This document shows positions 34,200 through 45,101 of a stretch of 64,000 nt of DNA, piece by piece (positions within the stretch are counted from its first letter, which is position 1; every line of letters starts with the position of its first letter). A program made the translations under genes and the position numbers. Source of the stretch: Mesorhizobium shangrilense. Its GTDB lineage: Bacteria; Pseudomonadota; Alphaproteobacteria; Rhizobiales; Rhizobiaceae. The notes beneath the pieces were generated by a model. It was given only the letters and a program-made list of their open reading frames with translations, searched no databases and was not told the DNA's origin. The DNA lies in contig NZ_JBEWSZ010000001.1 in assembly GCF_040537815.1 (NCBI RefSeq), positions 1,798,001 through 1,862,000 on the forward strand, in the 5' to 3' direction.

Positions 34200-34838
34200 A
34201 TGAAAATTGCTCTCATTGGCGCATCCGGTTTCGTCGGTGCCGCGGTGCTCAAGGAAGTCCTCGCGCGTGGCCACTCCGTCACCGCGATCGTACGCAATCC
34301 GTCCAAGCTGGCGCCACAGGCGGGCGTCGTTGCCGTCAAGGCTGATGTCACCGACAGCAAGCAGTTGGCGGCGGCTCTGGCGGGCCATGACGTGGTCATT
34401 TCCGCGTTCAACGGCGGCTGGGGCGATCCGGAAATCTATGACAAGCATCTGTCTGGATCGCGGGCGATCGTGGCGGCGGCAAAGGCCGCGGGCGTGCGCC
34501 TGATCATCGTCGGCGGCGCCGGCAGCCTGCACGCACCCGACGGCAGCCAGTTCGTCGATTCGCCGCACTTTCCCGAAGCGTACCGGGATGGCGCCCGCGC
34601 CGCTCGCGACGCGCTTGCCGAAATCCGCAAGGAGAAGGGTCTCGAGTGGTCATTCCTGTCTCCCGCGGTCCACATGGCACCAGGACAGAGGACAGGGAAA
34701 TTCCGTCTCGGCGGCGACCAGCCTGTGCTGGACAAAAAGGGCGAGAGCCACATCTCGGTCGAGGATCTCGCCGTCGCGCTCGTCAACGAAGCCGAAAGGC
34801 CCCAGCATAAAGGTGAGCGCTTCACGCTAGGCTACTGA
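34200..34838 (+). CDS. NAD(P)-binding SDR-type oxidoreductase (NmrA/YwnB-like)
   Basis: A 212-residue atypical short-chain dehydrogenase. The N-terminal MKIALIGASGFVGAAV is the dinucleotide-binding GxxGxxG motif; IVGGAGSL and the later WSFLSPAVHMAPGQRTG are typical of the YwnB/NmrA-like NAD(P)H-binding group, which often lacks a full catalytic Tyr-Lys pair. GGAGGAGA precedes the ATG. Substrate unknown; members often respond to oxidative stress. Confidence 0.88.
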   Translation: MKIALIGASGFVGAAVLKEVLARGHSVTAIVRNPSKLAPQAGVVAVKADVTDSKQLAAALAGHDVVISAFNGGWGDPEIYDKHLSGSRAIVAAAKAAGVRLIIVGGAGSLHAPDGSQFVDSPHFPEAYRDGARAARDALAEIRKEKGLEWSFLSPAVHMAPGQRTGKFRLGGDQPVLDKKGESHISVEDLAVALVNEAERPQHKGERFTLGY

Positions 34839-34869
34839 CCATTGCTGCAAGGCAACGCTGCCGAAGAGA

Positions 34870-35058
34870 TCAGTCCTTCGACTTCTTCTCCGGCAGCCCC
34901 TTGCGCTTGGTCTCGGCGAATTCCTCGAGCTGCTTTTCGCTCATCGAGTCGTACATCTCCCGAGACGCACCGATCAGTTCGCTCTTCTTGGTCTCGCCGC
35001 GCTTGGCGGACAGGGCCGCGCCGGCGGCTTTCTGCTGGGCTTTTGATTTGGCTGGCAT
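34870..35058 (-). CDS. DUF3008 small basic protein
   Basis: A 62-residue lysine-rich protein beginning MPAKSKAQQKAAGAALSAKRG, followed by YDSMSEKQLEEFAETKRKGLP. It matches the DUF3008 family of small, probably disordered proteins, widespread in rhizobia. The ATG at 35058 has GGGAGAA upstream. Function unknown; the composition recalls general-stress small proteins. Confidence 0.82.
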   Translation of the reverse strand: MPAKSKAQQKAAGAALSAKRGETKKSELIGASREMYDSMSEKQLEEFAETKRKGLPEKKSKD

Positions 35059-35118
35059 GGTTGGTTCTCCCTTCTGCAACGGGAGACAAACGCGCCGGCT
35101 TCGCCGACGTTCCGGGCT

Positions 35119-35907
35119 TCAGGCAACCCTCAGGCCAAACCCCTGCATCAGCCGGCTGGTCGCGAAATCCACCTTGCCGGATGTGAACACGGCGATGTCG
35201 GGCTCGCCTTCCGGCAACGGCCCATCGACGGGCGCCAGCAGCGACATGGCGCGCCGCGCAATCGCCTCGGCCGGATCGATCCAGTCAACCGGCCAGGGCG
35301 CTGTCTTGCGCATGCGATTGGCCAGGAACGGATAGTGCGTGCAGCCTAGCACGATGATGTCGGTGCGGGCGCCGTCCTTTTCGACGAAGCACGGCGCGAT
35401 CTCCTCGCGGACAATCTCCTCGTCGACGAATCCCTGGCGCATATAGATTTCGGCCAGCGGCGCCAGCCGATCCGATCCGACCAGCCGCACGTGGCATTTC
35501 TGCGCCCATTTGCTGATCAGGTCGCGCGTGTACTGACGCTTCACGGTGCCTGGCGTCGCCAGCACCGAAACCAGACCCGAGCGCGTGCGCTCGGCCGCCG
35601 GCTTGATTGCCGGCACCGTGCCGACAAAGGGGTGGCCGGGGAATTTCTGGCGCAGCGCGTCAATCACCAGCGTCGATGCGGTGTTGCAGGGAATGACCGA
35701 AATCTCAGGTTGGAATTTCCGCAGCAGCGAACCGAACAGGCCAAGGATATGAGCGCTGAGGGCTGGCTCCTCCCATGCGCCATAGGGGAAAGCAGCGTCA
35801 TCGGCGACATAGACAAAGCGGCGATCGGGCATCAACACGCGCGCTTCGCGCAGCACGGTAAGGCCGCCGACGCCGGAATCGAACATCAGGATCGGCCGCT
35901 CAGTCAT
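35119..35907 (-). CDS. murI: Glutamate racemase
   Basis: MurI, 262 residues, interconverts L- and D-glutamate for peptidoglycan. The two catalytic cysteines are Cys74 (IPCNTAST) and Cys189 (VLGCTHYP); [10 protein letters not shown] near the N-terminus and [10 protein letters not shown] bind substrate. The ATG at 35907 overlaps the upstream methyltransferase gene by 8 nt; the longer in-frame extension simply reads through that gene. Confidence 0.97.
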   Translation of the reverse strand: MTERPILMFDSGVGGLTVLREARVLMPDRRFVYVADDAAFPYGAWEEPALSAHILGLFGSLLRKFQPEISVIPCNTASTLVIDALRQKFPGHPFVGTVPAIKPAAERTRSGLVSVLATPGTVKRQYTRDLISKWAQKCHVRLVGSDRLAPLAEIYMRQGFVDEEIVREEIAPCFVEKDGARTDIIVLGCTHYPFLANRMRKTAPWPVDWIDPAEAIARRAMSLLAPVDGPLPEGEPDIAVFTSGKVDFATSRLMQGFGLRVA

Positions 35908-36823
35908 TGTCGGTTCCCCTACCGCCCGCCGGCGGCGTGTCATTGTCGTCGCCATTGGCGTCGGGCGCCGCCAGGCCAGCCGCTTCCGCCTTGCGGGCGC
36001 GCGCCGCCGCTGCTGGCAAGCGTCTTGGATCGTCGCCGGGAGATCCATCGCCACGCGGCATCGCCGGCGAGAACCTGTCGAGCGACGAGATGATGCCGCG
36101 CAGAACCTTCAGCTCCGGCTCGGCGAAGCTGGCGCGCGTCAGCACCGCGCGCAGATTGTCGACCATCTTCGGCTTCTTCGGCGCGGGGCGGAAGTAGCCG
36201 CGCGCTTCGAGTGCGCCTTCGAGATAGGCGAACAGGCCGTGCAGCTCTTCCTTGCTTGCCGGCTTCATGTCGGGGCCGGAGAAATTGGTTTTGGTCTCGT
36301 CCTCGAGGCCGGACTTCATCCACTCGTAGGACATCAACAAGGCCGCCTGGGCGATGTTGAGCGAGGAAAAATCAGGATCGACCGGAAAGGTGACGATCTC
36401 GTCGGCAAGACCGACCTCGTCATTATAGAGGCCGAAGCGTTCGCGCCCGAACAGGATGCCTGTGCGTTGCCCCATTGCATGACGGGCGCGCAGCATCCTG
36501 CCCGCTTCCACCGGGCCGCGCACAGATTTGAAGCCGTCACGCTGCCTTGCCGTGGTGGCGAAAACAAAATTCAGGTCGGCAAGCGCGGCGGCCAGATCGT
36601 CGAATACCCTGACCGCGTCGATAACGTGGTCGGCGCGGCTTGCAGCCGCGCGCGCCTTCTCGCTCGGCCAGCCATCACGCGGATTGACGAGGCGCAGCTC
36701 GACCAAGCCGAAATTGGCCATGGCGCGTGCGACCATGCCGATATTCTCGCCAAGCTGAGGTTCGACGAGGATGATCGCCGGGCCGGCGGCTGGAATGGTG
36801 GTGGCGTCTTCAGTGGTTGGCAT
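35900..36823 (-). CDS. SpoU/TrmH-family RNA 2'-O-methyltransferase (TrmJ-like)
   Basis: A 307-residue SPOUT methyltransferase. Motif 1 is the N-terminal [22 protein letters not shown]; motif 2 [16 protein letters not shown]; motif 3 [15 protein letters not shown], forming the trefoil-knot SAM site. This fits TrmJ-type tRNA Nm32 methyltransferases. A proline/alanine-rich tail of about 60 residues ends the protein. ATG at 36823 is preferred to a TTG at 36832. Coupled to murI by an 8-nt overlap. Confidence 0.92.
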   Translation of the reverse strand: MPTTEDATTIPAAGPAIILVEPQLGENIGMVARAMANFGLVELRLVNPRDGWPSEKARAAASRADHVIDAVRVFDDLAAALADLNFVFATTARQRDGFKSVRGPVEAGRMLRARHAMGQRTGILFGRERFGLYNDEVGLADEIVTFPVDPDFSSLNIAQAALLMSYEWMKSGLEDETKTNFSGPDMKPASKEELHGLFAYLEGALEARGYFRPAPKKPKMVDNLRAVLTRASFAEPELKVLRGIISSLDRFSPAMPRGDGSPGDDPRRLPAAAARARKAEAAGLAAPDANGDDNDTPPAGGRGTDND

Positions 36824-37038
36824 GGCTGTCAATGAACTGCTGTTTGCGGCATTTCAGCGTCCCTGACACATTCGGCCCGGAAAATGAAGCTTTCGCAAAT
36901 AGCGACGGCTCTGGCCTCCAATTCGTGACCGATCGCCGTTTGCGTGGCCAAAAGCGCTTTGATATACGGGCGGCTTCCCCCGGCCGAACGCCACGCGGGC
37001 AAGGCCGTCCATATTCCCAGCAACGAGGCATTCTTTCC

Positions 37039-38250
37039 ATGGCGAAGATCAAGGTGGCGAACCCGGTCGTCGAACTCGACGGCGACGAGATGACCCGCAT
37101 CATCTGGCAGTTCATCAAGGACAAGCTGATCCACCCTTATCTCGACCTCAAGCTTGAATATTACGACCTCGGCATCGAGCACCGCGACGCCACCAACGAC
37201 CAGGTGACGATCGATTCGGCCAACGCCATCAAGAAATACGGCGTCGGCGTGAAATGCGCGACGATCACCCCCGACGAGCAGCGCGTCGAGGAGTTCAAGC
37301 TGAAGAAGATGTGGAAGTCGCCGAACGGCACCATCCGCAACATCCTGGGCGGCACCATCTTCCGCGAGCCGATCATCATGAAGAACGTGCCCCGCCTGGT
37401 GCCCGGCTGGACCAAACCGATCATCGTCGGCCGCCACGCCTTCGGCGACCAGTACCGCGCCACCGATTTCCGCTTCCCCGGCAAGGGCAAGCTGACGATC
37501 AAGTTCGTTGGCGAGGACGGCCAGGTGATCGAGCACGACGTGTTCGACGCGCCCGGCGCCGGCGTCGCCATGGCCATGTACAACCTCGACGAATCGATCC
37601 GCGAGTTTGCCCGCGCCTCGCTGAACTACGGCCTGCTGCGCAACTATCCGGTCTATTTGTCCACCAAGAACACCATCCTCAAAGCCTATGACGGCCGCTT
37701 CAAGGACATTTTCCAGGAAGTCTACGAGGCCGAATTCGAAGCCGAGTTCAAGTCGAAGAAGCTCTGGTACGAGCACCGGCTGATCGACGACATGGTGGCT
37801 TCCAGCCTGAAATGGTCAGGCGGCTACGTCTGGGCCTGCAAGAACTATGATGGCGACGTGCAGTCCGACACGGTTGCGCAAGGTTTCGGCTCGCTTGGCC
37901 TGATGACCTCGGTGCTGATGACGCCGGACGGCAAGACGGTGGAAGCCGAAGCCGCGCACGGCACCGTCACCCGCCACTATCGCCAGCATCAGAAGGGCGA
38001 GGAGACTTCGACCAATTCGATCGCCTCGATCTTCGCCTGGACGCGCGGCCTCGCGCACCGCGCCAAGCTCGACGACAATGCCGAACTGAAGCGCTTTGCC
38101 GAGACGCTGGAAAAGGTCTGCATCCAGACGGTCGAGTCGGGCTTCATGACCAAGGACCTGTCGCTGCTGATCGGCCCTGACCAGCCATGGCTGTCGACCA
38201 CCGGCTTCCTCGACAAGATCGACGAGAACCTGCAGAAGGCGATGGCGTAA
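37039..38250 (+). CDS. icd: NADP-dependent isocitrate dehydrogenase
   Basis: Icd, 403 residues, decarboxylates isocitrate to 2-oxoglutarate in the TCA cycle. It is the eukaryote-like dimeric type: [40 protein letters not shown] with substrate arginines, [30 protein letters not shown] with metal-binding Asp residues, and [17 protein letters not shown] at 37039. The GST gene follows after 25 nt. Confidence 0.98.
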   Translation: MAKIKVANPVVELDGDEMTRIIWQFIKDKLIHPYLDLKLEYYDLGIEHRDATNDQVTIDSANAIKKYGVGVKCATITPDEQRVEEFKLKKMWKSPNGTIRNILGGTIFREPIIMKNVPRLVPGWTKPIIVGRHAFGDQYRATDFRFPGKGKLTIKFVGEDGQVIEHDVFDAPGAGVAMAMYNLDESIREFARASLNYGLLRNYPVYLSTKNTILKAYDGRFKDIFQEVYEAEFEAEFKSKKLWYEHRLIDDMVASSLKWSGGYVWACKNYDGDVQSDTVAQGFGSLGLMTSVLMTPDGKTVEAEAAHGTVTRHYRQHQKGEETSTNSIASIFAWTRGLAHRAKLDDNAELKRFAETLEKVCIQTVESGFMTKDLSLLIGPDQPWLSTTGFLDKIDENLQKAMA

Positions 38251-38275
38251 CGTCAGCCAGGACCTGAGGGAAAAA

Positions 38276-38905
38276 ATGGGCAAGCCGGTCGTCTACGGTG
38301 CTGACTACAGCGTCTATGTGCGGATCGTCCGGCTTGCTCTCGAGGAAAAGGGCGTCGAGTACGAGCTGGTGCCGGTCGACGTCTTCGCGGCGGATGGCGT
38401 GCCCGGCTGGTATCTCGAACATCATCCCTTCGGCCGTATCCCGGCCTTCGAGCATGACGGCTTTCGCCTCTTCGAGACCAGCGCCATCGCCCGCTATATC
38501 GATGAGGGTTTTGCCGGCCCCGCCCTGCAGCCGACGGATGCTCGCGCCCGCGCCACCATGAACCAGATGATCGGCCTGCTCGACGCCTATGCGTATCGGT
38601 CGATGGTCTGGGATGTCGCCGTCGAGCGGATGGAGAAGCCTGCGCCTGACGAGGCCTTGATCGCCGCCGGGCTTCAGCGGGCGGCCGCCACACTGCGGGT
38701 ACTTTCGTCACTGAAAGCGCAGGGATCGTGGCTGATGGGAGCCGAATTGACGCTGGCCGACCTGCATGCCGCGCCCATCATTGGTTACTTTCTGAAGGTC
38801 GCTGAAGGGCAAAGACTGCTGGCCGAATTTCCCGAGATCCAGGCGTGGTGGGAGCGAATCGCTTCCCGCCCAAGCTTTGCCGCGAGTGGTCCTGCGACAA
38901 ACTGA
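38276..38905 (+). CDS. Glutathione S-transferase family protein
   Basis: A 209-residue GST. The N-terminal thioredoxin fold reads VVYGADYSVYVRIVRLALEEKG with a candidate Tyr/Ser, FGRIPAFEHDGFRLFETSAIARYID; the helical domain carries LMGAELTLADLHAAPIIGY. It resembles the phi/theta-like bacterial group. It shares only family fold with the GST at 20748. Probably cotranscribed with icd. Substrate unknown. Confidence 0.9.
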   Translation: MGKPVVYGADYSVYVRIVRLALEEKGVEYELVPVDVFAADGVPGWYLEHHPFGRIPAFEHDGFRLFETSAIARYIDEGFAGPALQPTDARARATMNQMIGLLDAYAYRSMVWDVAVERMEKPAPDEALIAAGLQRAAATLRVLSSLKAQGSWLMGAELTLADLHAAPIIGYFLKVAEGQRLLAEFPEIQAWWERIASRPSFAASGPATN

Positions 38906-38980
38906 TTGGCTCGCGTCGCCGCACAGGTCAGTCGATGCAAGACTGGATCGCGTGCCCCAGGCGTTGGCGCCAGCCGCGAC

Positions 38981-39460
38981 CTAAAAATTGATTGCCGGTC
39001 GGGTGACCATCAGCCAGAGGATCGCAAGTACGGCGGCAAAAGCAGGAAAGCCGCAAGCGAACCATATGCGAAAAAGCCGCTTCTCCTCGGCTGGCAGCGG
39101 TCCATTCTCGATGACTGCCTGGCGCGCCAGATTTCGTATCCGGATCTGAATCCAGACAACAGGCAGCCAGAACAAGCCTGTCGCGACGTAGAGCAGCAAG
39201 GACAACACAATCCAGCCTTCGGACAGCGGCCACCCCATTGCCTGTGCCAGCAACACACCCGTGATCGGCTGCATCACGACGGCCGTGGCCGTGAATATGG
39301 TGTCGGCGATGACGACCGTACCAGCGACATGGGCGACGAGATCAGGCCGCGCGGTACGCTGCGCCATGAGCATGAAGAAGGCGATACCGGCGCCGGTGCC
39401 GAAGAGAACCGTGGCACCGATGACATGCGCCCAGCGCAGTATGTCGATCCAGAGACTCAT
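38981..39460 (-). CDS. DUF2269-type membrane protein
   Basis: A 159-residue four-helix membrane protein: LRWAHVIGATVLFGTGAGIAF, VIADTIFTATAVVMQPITGVLL, WIVLSLLLYVATGLFWLPVVW and FPAFAAVLAILWLMV. The conserved histidine in the first helix and pattern W-x-HV-x-GA-x-LFG fit DUF2269. Its ATG overlaps the stop of the upstream SDR-DoxX gene (ATGA), so the two are translated together. Function unknown; DUF2269 members are often linked to electron transfer or quinone-related membrane functions without proof. Confidence 0.8.
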   Translation of the reverse strand: MSLWIDILRWAHVIGATVLFGTGAGIAFFMLMAQRTARPDLVAHVAGTVVIADTIFTATAVVMQPITGVLLAQAMGWPLSEGWIVLSLLLYVATGLFWLPVVWIQIRIRNLARQAVIENGPLPAEEKRLFRIWFACGFPAFAAVLAILWLMVTRPAINF

Positions 39461-40752
39461 CGTTCGTCGAGCACCGCCAGCGCCACAAGGACCAGGCAAA
39501 GCGTCGGGATTGTCTTGACCAGCGGCCCCAGCGGAGCGAGCCAAAGCTCGGGAACGAGAAGCGTCGCCGCCGCCAGATAAAACAGCGTGATCGCGATCAT
39601 CGCCTGCAGCGCGCGCCGGGCGAAGGGCCGGACCACAGCCGCGGCGCCAACAAGGATATCCGCGGCACTGCCGGCAAGAACCGACATATCAGCGAAATTC
39701 CCCGGCACGCCATGCGAAACGAGAATATCCGCCGCCTCCTCTTGCCGGATCAGGCCGATGATGCCCGAGACAAGCCAGAACATCGACAGGCAAGCAAGGA
39801 TGACAGGCTTCAGCAGCCAGAGGCGTGCGAACCATCGTTCCTGGACATGTGCGGGCGTGTCGGCCAGCGTTGCCTCAAGCGGCTGAAGTGGATGGCCGGA
39901 AATTTCGTTCCAGGGCGCGGCATTGCCTGTCACGCCGCGCCCCAGCGCGGCAAGTGCCGCGCTGCGCAGAGGAGATCGCCAGCCAAGCATGCCAAGGCCA
40001 TCGGCAACGGCGCCCGCAAGCCGACCGAGAATGGTCGGCATCGGCACGACTTTCGCCGGCGACAGACCAAGCCACGCACGAAAGGCAGAGAGAACATCGG
40101 CGAGAGGCCTGGCATTGGCCTCGACGAGATCGACGACAAGGCGGGGTGGTAGGGATCCAGCGACCGCCCGTGAGACCGCCTCAGTGACGTCGACGACCGA
40201 TACTGTCTGGATCGGCTGACGCGACATGACGGCCGGAACAAAACCGGGGAACGCCGCAAGGGCGCGCAAAAGCGCGGTCCCGCCGTAGGCGGCGGGCGCG
40301 ATCACCAAACCCGGCCGCAGGATCGTCCACTCTAGCGAAGAGCTTGCAACAGCCCTGTCGCCTTCCGCCTTGGTGCTGAAAAAGGGATTTTTCGAAGATG
40401 GGTCGGCGCCAACAGCGGAAATCTGCACAAAACGGCGGATACCGGCCTGCTCACATGCCGCGACCAACGCCAGCACGGAACGCCAGTGAACGGCGTCGAG
40501 GCGGTCCCGCGGGCCATCTTGCAAGGCGCCTGCCGCGTTCACGACCGCATCCATGCCCGCAACCACCGGCAGCCAGTCTTCAGCGGCAAGCAGCAGCGAC
40601 ATGTCGGCCGCGATCCAGCAAACCGCTGGCCTGCGTCGTTGCGCATCCCCAACATCGCGACCAAGGCCGCACACATGATGACCGTCGCGGAGCAAACGGC
40701 CAACGACTGCGTCCCCGATCAAACCATAGCCGCCGAGGACGAGAACGTTCAT
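39457..40752 (-). CDS. SDR-type NAD(P)-binding domain fused to DoxX-like membrane domain
   Basis: A 431-residue fusion. Residues 1-280 are an atypical SDR/NmrA-like domain: MNVLVLGGYGLIGDAV (GxxGxxG), VVNAAGALQD, FVQISAVGAD, WTILRPGLV. Residues about 310-431 hold four helices of a DoxX-like domain (LLKPVILACLSMFWLVSGIIG, LAGSAADILVGAAAVV, MIAITLFYLAAATLLVP, TIPTLCLVLVALAVL). The fusion suggests a membrane-tethered NAD(P)H oxidoreductase. It lies 10 nt after alaS and is coupled to the DUF2269 gene. Confidence 0.88.
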   Translation of the reverse strand: MNVLVLGGYGLIGDAVVGRLLRDGHHVCGLGRDVGDAQRRRPAVCWIAADMSLLLAAEDWLPVVAGMDAVVNAAGALQDGPRDRLDAVHWRSVLALVAACEQAGIRRFVQISAVGADPSSKNPFFSTKAEGDRAVASSSLEWTILRPGLVIAPAAYGGTALLRALAAFPGFVPAVMSRQPIQTVSVVDVTEAVSRAVAGSLPPRLVVDLVEANARPLADVLSAFRAWLGLSPAKVVPMPTILGRLAGAVADGLGMLGWRSPLRSAALAALGRGVTGNAAPWNEISGHPLQPLEATLADTPAHVQERWFARLWLLKPVILACLSMFWLVSGIIGLIRQEEAADILVSHGVPGNFADMSVLAGSAADILVGAAAVVRPFARRALQAMIAITLFYLAAATLLVPELWLAPLGPLVKTIPTLCLVLVALAVLDER

Positions 40753-40762
40753 GTCGTGGCTT

Positions 40763-43429
40763 TCAGGCGGCTTCGAGTGCGGCCCTTACCGCGGCAATCG
40801 CATCATTGGCCTTCGAAGCATCCGGGCCACCGGCCTGCGCCATGTCAGGCCGCCCACCGCCGCCCTGCCCGCCCAATGCGGCTGAAGCCACCCGCACCAG
40901 ATCGACGGCACTGAAGCGCCCGACAAGGTCATCGGTGACGGCAACAACGACGCTGGCCTTGTTGTCCTCGCCGGCGCCGACGAAGACCACGACCCCGGAG
41001 CCCAGCGAGGTTTTGCCAGCATCGGCGAGCGGCTTCAAATCCTTTGGCGAGACACCCGAGACCGCCTTGCCGAGGAAACCGACGCCCGCCACCGTCTCGT
41101 TCTCCGACGGCGCGCCCGCCGCGGCACCACCGCCCAGCGCCAGTTTCTTGCGCGCTTCGGTCAACTCCTTCTCGAGCTTCTTGCGCTCGTCGAGCAGCGC
41201 CTCGACACGCGCCGGCACGTCGGCCGGCGAGATCTTCAGGGTCGAGGCGACGGATTTCAGGCGACGGTCCTGCTCGTCGAGATGCTTGCGCGCGGCCTCG
41301 CCGGTCAACGCCTCGATGCGGCGCACGCCGGCGGCGACCGCGCTGTCCGACACGACACGCACCAGACCGATATCGCCGGTCGCCCTGACATGCGTGCCAC
41401 CGCAGAGCTCGACCGAATAGGGCCGATTGGCCTTGACGCCATGCAAGCCCGTGCCCATCGACACGACGCGCACCTCATCGCCGTACTTCTCGCCAAACAG
41501 CGCCATGGCGCCTTCGGCGATGGCGTCGTCGACCGACATCAGGCGCGTGGTCACCGGGCCGTTCTGCACGACGATCTCATTGGCCATGCGCTCGACCTCT
41601 TCGAGATCCTCCGGCGAAATGGGCTTGTTGTGCGAGATGTCGAAGCGCAGGCGCTCGGGCGCGACCAGCGAACCCTTCTGCGCGACATGGGTGCCCAGCA
41701 CCTCGCGCAGCGCCTCGTGAATCAGGTGCGTCGCGGAATGGTTTGCCCGCAACCGGGAGCGGCGCGCATGGTCGACCTTCAGTTCGACGGCAACGCCCGT
41801 CTTGACCGTACCGCTCACCACCTTGCCGACATGAACGAACAGTCCATCGGCCTTCTTCTGCGTGTCAGTGATCTCGATCGAGAACCCTTCGCCTGAGATG
41901 ACACCGGTGTCGCCCATCTGGCCGCCGGACTCGCCATAGAACGGCGTCTGGTTGACGACCACTGCAACCGCTTCGCCCTTGCCGGCGCTGTCTACGGTCT
42001 TGCCGTCCCTGACAAGCGCCTGGATGATGCCTTCCGCCTGCTCTGTCTCGTAGCCGAGGAACTCGGTGGCGCCCGCCTTCTCGCGCACCGGGAACCAGAT
42101 CGTCTCGGTGGCCGCGTCGCCGGAGCCCGCCCAGTGAGCGCGCGCCTCGGCCCGCTGCCGCTCCATCGCATCGGTGAAGCCGGCCAGATCGACCGAGATG
42201 CTGCGCTGGCGCAGCGCGTCTTGCGTCAGATCGAGCGGGAATCCGTAGGTGTCGTAGAGCTTGAAGGCGGTCTCACCATCCAGCATGTCACCGGCATGCA
42301 GCTTTTCCGTCGCCTCTGAAAGCAGGCCCAGGCCGCGCACCAACGTCTTGCGGAACCGCGTTTCCTCGAGCTTCAGCGTCTCGGTGATCAGTTGTTCGCC
42401 GCGCACCAGTTCCGGATAGGCCTGGCCCATCTCACGCACCAGCGCCGGCACCAGGCGCCACATCAACGGATCACGGGCGCCGAGCAGCTGCGCGTGACGC
42501 ATGGCGCGGCGCATGATGCGGCGAAGGACATAACCACGGCCTTCGTTCGACGGCAGCACGCCATCGGCGACCAGGAAGGAGGACGAGCGCAGATGATCCG
42601 CAATGACACGGTAGGACGCGACCGTCTCCTTGTCGGGACCGTGCCCGATGGCGGATGAAGCCGCGTCGATCAGATGACGGAACAGATCGGTTTCGAAGAC
42701 GCTTTCCACCCCCTGCAGGATGGACGCCATGCGCTCCAGGCCCATGCCGGTGTCGATCGACGGACGCGGCAGATCGATGCGCTCGTCCTTCGTCACCTGT
42801 TCATACTGCATGAACACCAGGTTCCAGAATTCAAGGAACCGGTCGCCGTCCTCTTCCGGGCTGCCGGGAGGGCCGCCCCAGATGTGTTCGCCCCGATCGA
42901 TGAAGATCTCCGAGCACGGCCCGCAAGGTCCGGTGTCGCCCATCGCCCAGAAATTGTCTGATGTGGCAATGCGAATGATGCGGTCGTCGGAGAAGCCGGC
43001 AATCTTCTTCCAGAAGCCGGCAGCCTCGTCATCCGTGTGATAGACAGTGACCAGCAGCTTGTCCTTGTTCAGCCCGAATTCCTTGGTGATCAGGTTCCAG
43101 GCAAGCTCGATGGCGCGCTCCTTGAAATAGTCGCCAAAGGAGAAATTGCCGAGCATCTCGAAGAAGGTCAGGTGGCGCGCTGTGTAGCCGACATTGTCGA
43201 GGTCGTTGTGCTTGCCGCCGGCGCGAACGCTCTTCTGGGCGGTCGAGGCACGCGAATAGGGCCGCTTCTCGAGACCGGTGAAGACGTTCTTGAACTGCAC
43301 CATGCCGGCGTTGGTGAACATCAGCGTCGGATCGTTGCGCGGCACCAGCGGGCTCGACGCGATGATCTCGTGACCCTCCTTGCGGAAGTAGTCGAGAAAT
43401 GTCGACCGGATCTCGTTCACGCCACTCAT
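40763..43429 (-). CDS. alaS: Alanyl-tRNA synthetase
   Basis: AlaS, 888 residues, charges tRNA-Ala and edits mischarged Ser/Gly. Class II motifs occur in the N-terminal catalytic domain ([51 protein letters not shown]); the editing domain has the zinc motifs [12 protein letters not shown] and [13 protein letters not shown]; the C-terminal C-Ala domain ends with [15 protein letters not shown]. Full length. Downstream gene starts 10 nt later; recA lies upstream on the same strand, separated by a terminator. Confidence 0.98.
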   Translation of the reverse strand: MSGVNEIRSTFLDYFRKEGHEIIASSPLVPRNDPTLMFTNAGMVQFKNVFTGLEKRPYSRASTAQKSVRAGGKHNDLDNVGYTARHLTFFEMLGNFSFGDYFKERAIELAWNLITKEFGLNKDKLLVTVYHTDDEAAGFWKKIAGFSDDRIIRIATSDNFWAMGDTGPCGPCSEIFIDRGEHIWGGPPGSPEEDGDRFLEFWNLVFMQYEQVTKDERIDLPRPSIDTGMGLERMASILQGVESVFETDLFRHLIDAASSAIGHGPDKETVASYRVIADHLRSSSFLVADGVLPSNEGRGYVLRRIMRRAMRHAQLLGARDPLMWRLVPALVREMGQAYPELVRGEQLITETLKLEETRFRKTLVRGLGLLSEATEKLHAGDMLDGETAFKLYDTYGFPLDLTQDALRQRSISVDLAGFTDAMERQRAEARAHWAGSGDAATETIWFPVREKAGATEFLGYETEQAEGIIQALVRDGKTVDSAGKGEAVAVVVNQTPFYGESGGQMGDTGVISGEGFSIEITDTQKKADGLFVHVGKVVSGTVKTGVAVELKVDHARRSRLRANHSATHLIHEALREVLGTHVAQKGSLVAPERLRFDISHNKPISPEDLEEVERMANEIVVQNGPVTTRLMSVDDAIAEGAMALFGEKYGDEVRVVSMGTGLHGVKANRPYSVELCGGTHVRATGDIGLVRVVSDSAVAAGVRRIEALTGEAARKHLDEQDRRLKSVASTLKISPADVPARVEALLDERKKLEKELTEARKKLALGGGAAAGAPSENETVAGVGFLGKAVSGVSPKDLKPLADAGKTSLGSGVVVFVGAGEDNKASVVVAVTDDLVGRFSAVDLVRVASAALGGQGGGGRPDMAQAGGPDASKANDAIAAVRAALEAA

Positions 43430-43587
43430 GAATGCTGCCTTTTCGAGAGAACCGCCGGCCCGCCGGCGGAAAATGGGCTTTGCGTCTTTAGAAGATAGAC
43501 TTTGGCCTTTTAGCGATCACGCCGCACCCTGTCCAGAAACACGAAATGGGTCCAGATCGCGCCCGTCCCCAGCGGTTCGAATCGGCC

Positions 43588-43620
43588 AAAACGCAAAACC
43601 GCCGACCCTAAGGCCGGCGG
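43588..43620 (-). terminator. Rho-independent terminator of recA
   Basis: CCGCCGGCC and GGTCGGCGG pair on the minus strand around TTAG (one mismatch), then TTTTGCGTTTT follows. It lies about 75 nt after recA. Confidence 0.85.
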
Positions 43621-43695
43621 CTTGAAACGCATTAATACGCAAACTCAAACGGGAATACACGAACTCAATATGTGCTTGCAGGCATTGCTTGCAGG

Positions 43696-44793
43696 CTACA
43701 TCGCGCCGGCTTCATCCTCGAAACCGTCGTCGCCACCTTCCGAGCCGCCATTCTCGAGGAATTTTTCCGCAATCAGACCGGCATTTTGCCTGAGTGCAAG
43801 CTCGATCTCGCGCGCCGTATCGGGATTGTCGCGCAGGAACAGTTTCGCGTTCTCGCGACCCTGGCCCAGACGCTGCGAATTGTAGGAGAACCAGGCGCCC
43901 GACTTCTCGACCACGCCGGCCTTGACGCCGAGATCGACCAGTTCGCCGGTCTTGGAGACGCCTTCGCCGTACATGATGTCGAACTCGACCACCTTGAAGG
44001 GCGGCGCCAGCTTGTTCTTGACCACCTTGACGCGGGTCTGGTTGCCGACGACCTCGTCGCGATCCTTGACCGAGCCGATGCGGCGGATGTCGAGGCGCAC
44101 CGAAGCATAGAATTTCAGCGCGTTGCCACCCGTGGTGGTTTCGGGCGAACCGAACATGACGCCGATCTTCATGCGGATCTGGTTGATGAAGATGACCATG
44201 GTGTTGGAGCGCGAGATCGAGGCGGTCAGCTTGCGCAGTGCCTGGCTCATCAGCCGGGCCTGCAGGCCCGGCAGCGAATCGCCCATCTCGCCCTCGATTT
44301 CGGCGCGCGGCGTCAGCGCCGCGACCGAATCGACCACCAGCACGTCGATGGCTCCGGAACGCACCAGCGTGTCGCAGATTTCCAGCGCCTGCTCGCCAGT
44401 GTCAGGCTGCGAGATCAAAAGGTTCTCCAGATCGACGCCGAGCTTGCGGGCATAGACCGGGTCAAGCGCGTGCTCGGCATCGACGAAGGCGCAGATGCCG
44501 CCCTTCTTCTGGGCTTCGGCAACGGTGTGCAGCGCCAGCGTCGTTTTGCCCGAGCTTTCCGGCCCATAGATTTCAATGATGCGGCCGCGCGGCAGGCCGC
44601 CGACGCCAAGCGCGATGTCGAGGCCAAGCGAGCCGGTCGGCACGGTCTCGATCTCGACGACCTGCTCGTTCGCGCCGAGCCGCATGATCGAGCCCTTGCC
44701 GAAAGCCCGCTCGATTTGCGACAGCGCCGCATCCAGAGCCTTTGATTTGTCCACTGCCTTATCCTCTACAAGCCGCAAAGTATTCTGAGCCAT
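43696..44793 (-). CDS. recA: Recombinase A
   Basis: RecA, 365 residues, catalyses strand exchange and activates LexA self-cleavage. Walker [10 protein letters not shown] is at 77-85; Walker B is in [12 protein letters not shown]; the L2/RecA signature [14 protein letters not shown] is intact. The acidic C-terminal tail ([13 protein letters not shown]) is present. An SOS-like box lies 59-73 nt upstream. Confidence 0.98.
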   Translation of the reverse strand: MAQNTLRLVEDKAVDKSKALDAALSQIERAFGKGSIMRLGANEQVVEIETVPTGSLGLDIALGVGGLPRGRIIEIYGPESSGKTTLALHTVAEAQKKGGICAFVDAEHALDPVYARKLGVDLENLLISQPDTGEQALEICDTLVRSGAIDVLVVDSVAALTPRAEIEGEMGDSLPGLQARLMSQALRKLTASISRSNTMVIFINQIRMKIGVMFGSPETTTGGNALKFYASVRLDIRRIGSVKDRDEVVGNQTRVKVVKNKLAPPFKVVEFDIMYGEGVSKTGELVDLGVKAGVVEKSGAWFSYNSQRLGQGRENAKLFLRDNPDTAREIELALRQNAGLIAEKFLENGGSEGGDDGFEDEAGAM

Positions 44794-45101
44794 GATACAT
44801 CACCCCTTGGTCGTCAATGAAGGCCGGACAATCCGTTATCCCTGTTGCTTTGTACCTTTTTTGTTCTCATTTGGCAAGAGCCTCTAACTCTCTGAAAATA
44901 CATCGTTATCTCCACATGTTCCATTTTTGTTTCATAATTTTGGCCCAAGCCTGCCCGGTCTGACCGACGCTGGCCCAATCCGCGTTCTTCCGAATCGCAC
45001 CTTCGGTTGCGAGGTTGCGCCGGGCGATCTAGAACGCGTCGGGCCGCGCACTTGGGGCGCGACATGCATTAATGTCCGAGCCGCGCAAACAGAAAGGTCA
45101 C
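44794..45101. other. Divergent recA/psuK intergenic region, 308 bases
   Basis: No protein gene is supported. The recA-proximal part holds an SOS-type box and an AT-rich promoter-like stretch (44850-44940). The psuK-proximal half shows no clear operator; AAAGG is the ribosome site for the ATG at 45102. Confidence 0.5.
44852..44866 (+). promoter_or_regulatory. LexA (SOS) box of recA
   Basis: GTAC-N7-GTTC matches the alphaproteobacterial LexA consensus GTTC-N7-GTTC with one mismatch and exact spacing. It lies 59 nt upstream of the recA start. LexA repression of recA is established in this class. Confidence 0.7.

Noticed and set aside
35908..36054. 49-codon N-terminal extension of murI
   Set aside because: It reads through the 3' part of the methyltransferase gene, is low-complexity Arg-rich, and the ATG at 35907 gives the family start.
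43571..43590. GGTTCGAATC, resembling the T-loop of a tRNA
   Set aside because: The flanks do not form a T stem, no anticodon arm or acceptor stem can be built on either strand, and the sequence leads straight into the recA terminator.
43672..44745. Open frame of 357 codons antisense to recA
   Set aside because: Exact shadow of recA with no independent start signals or recognisable domain.
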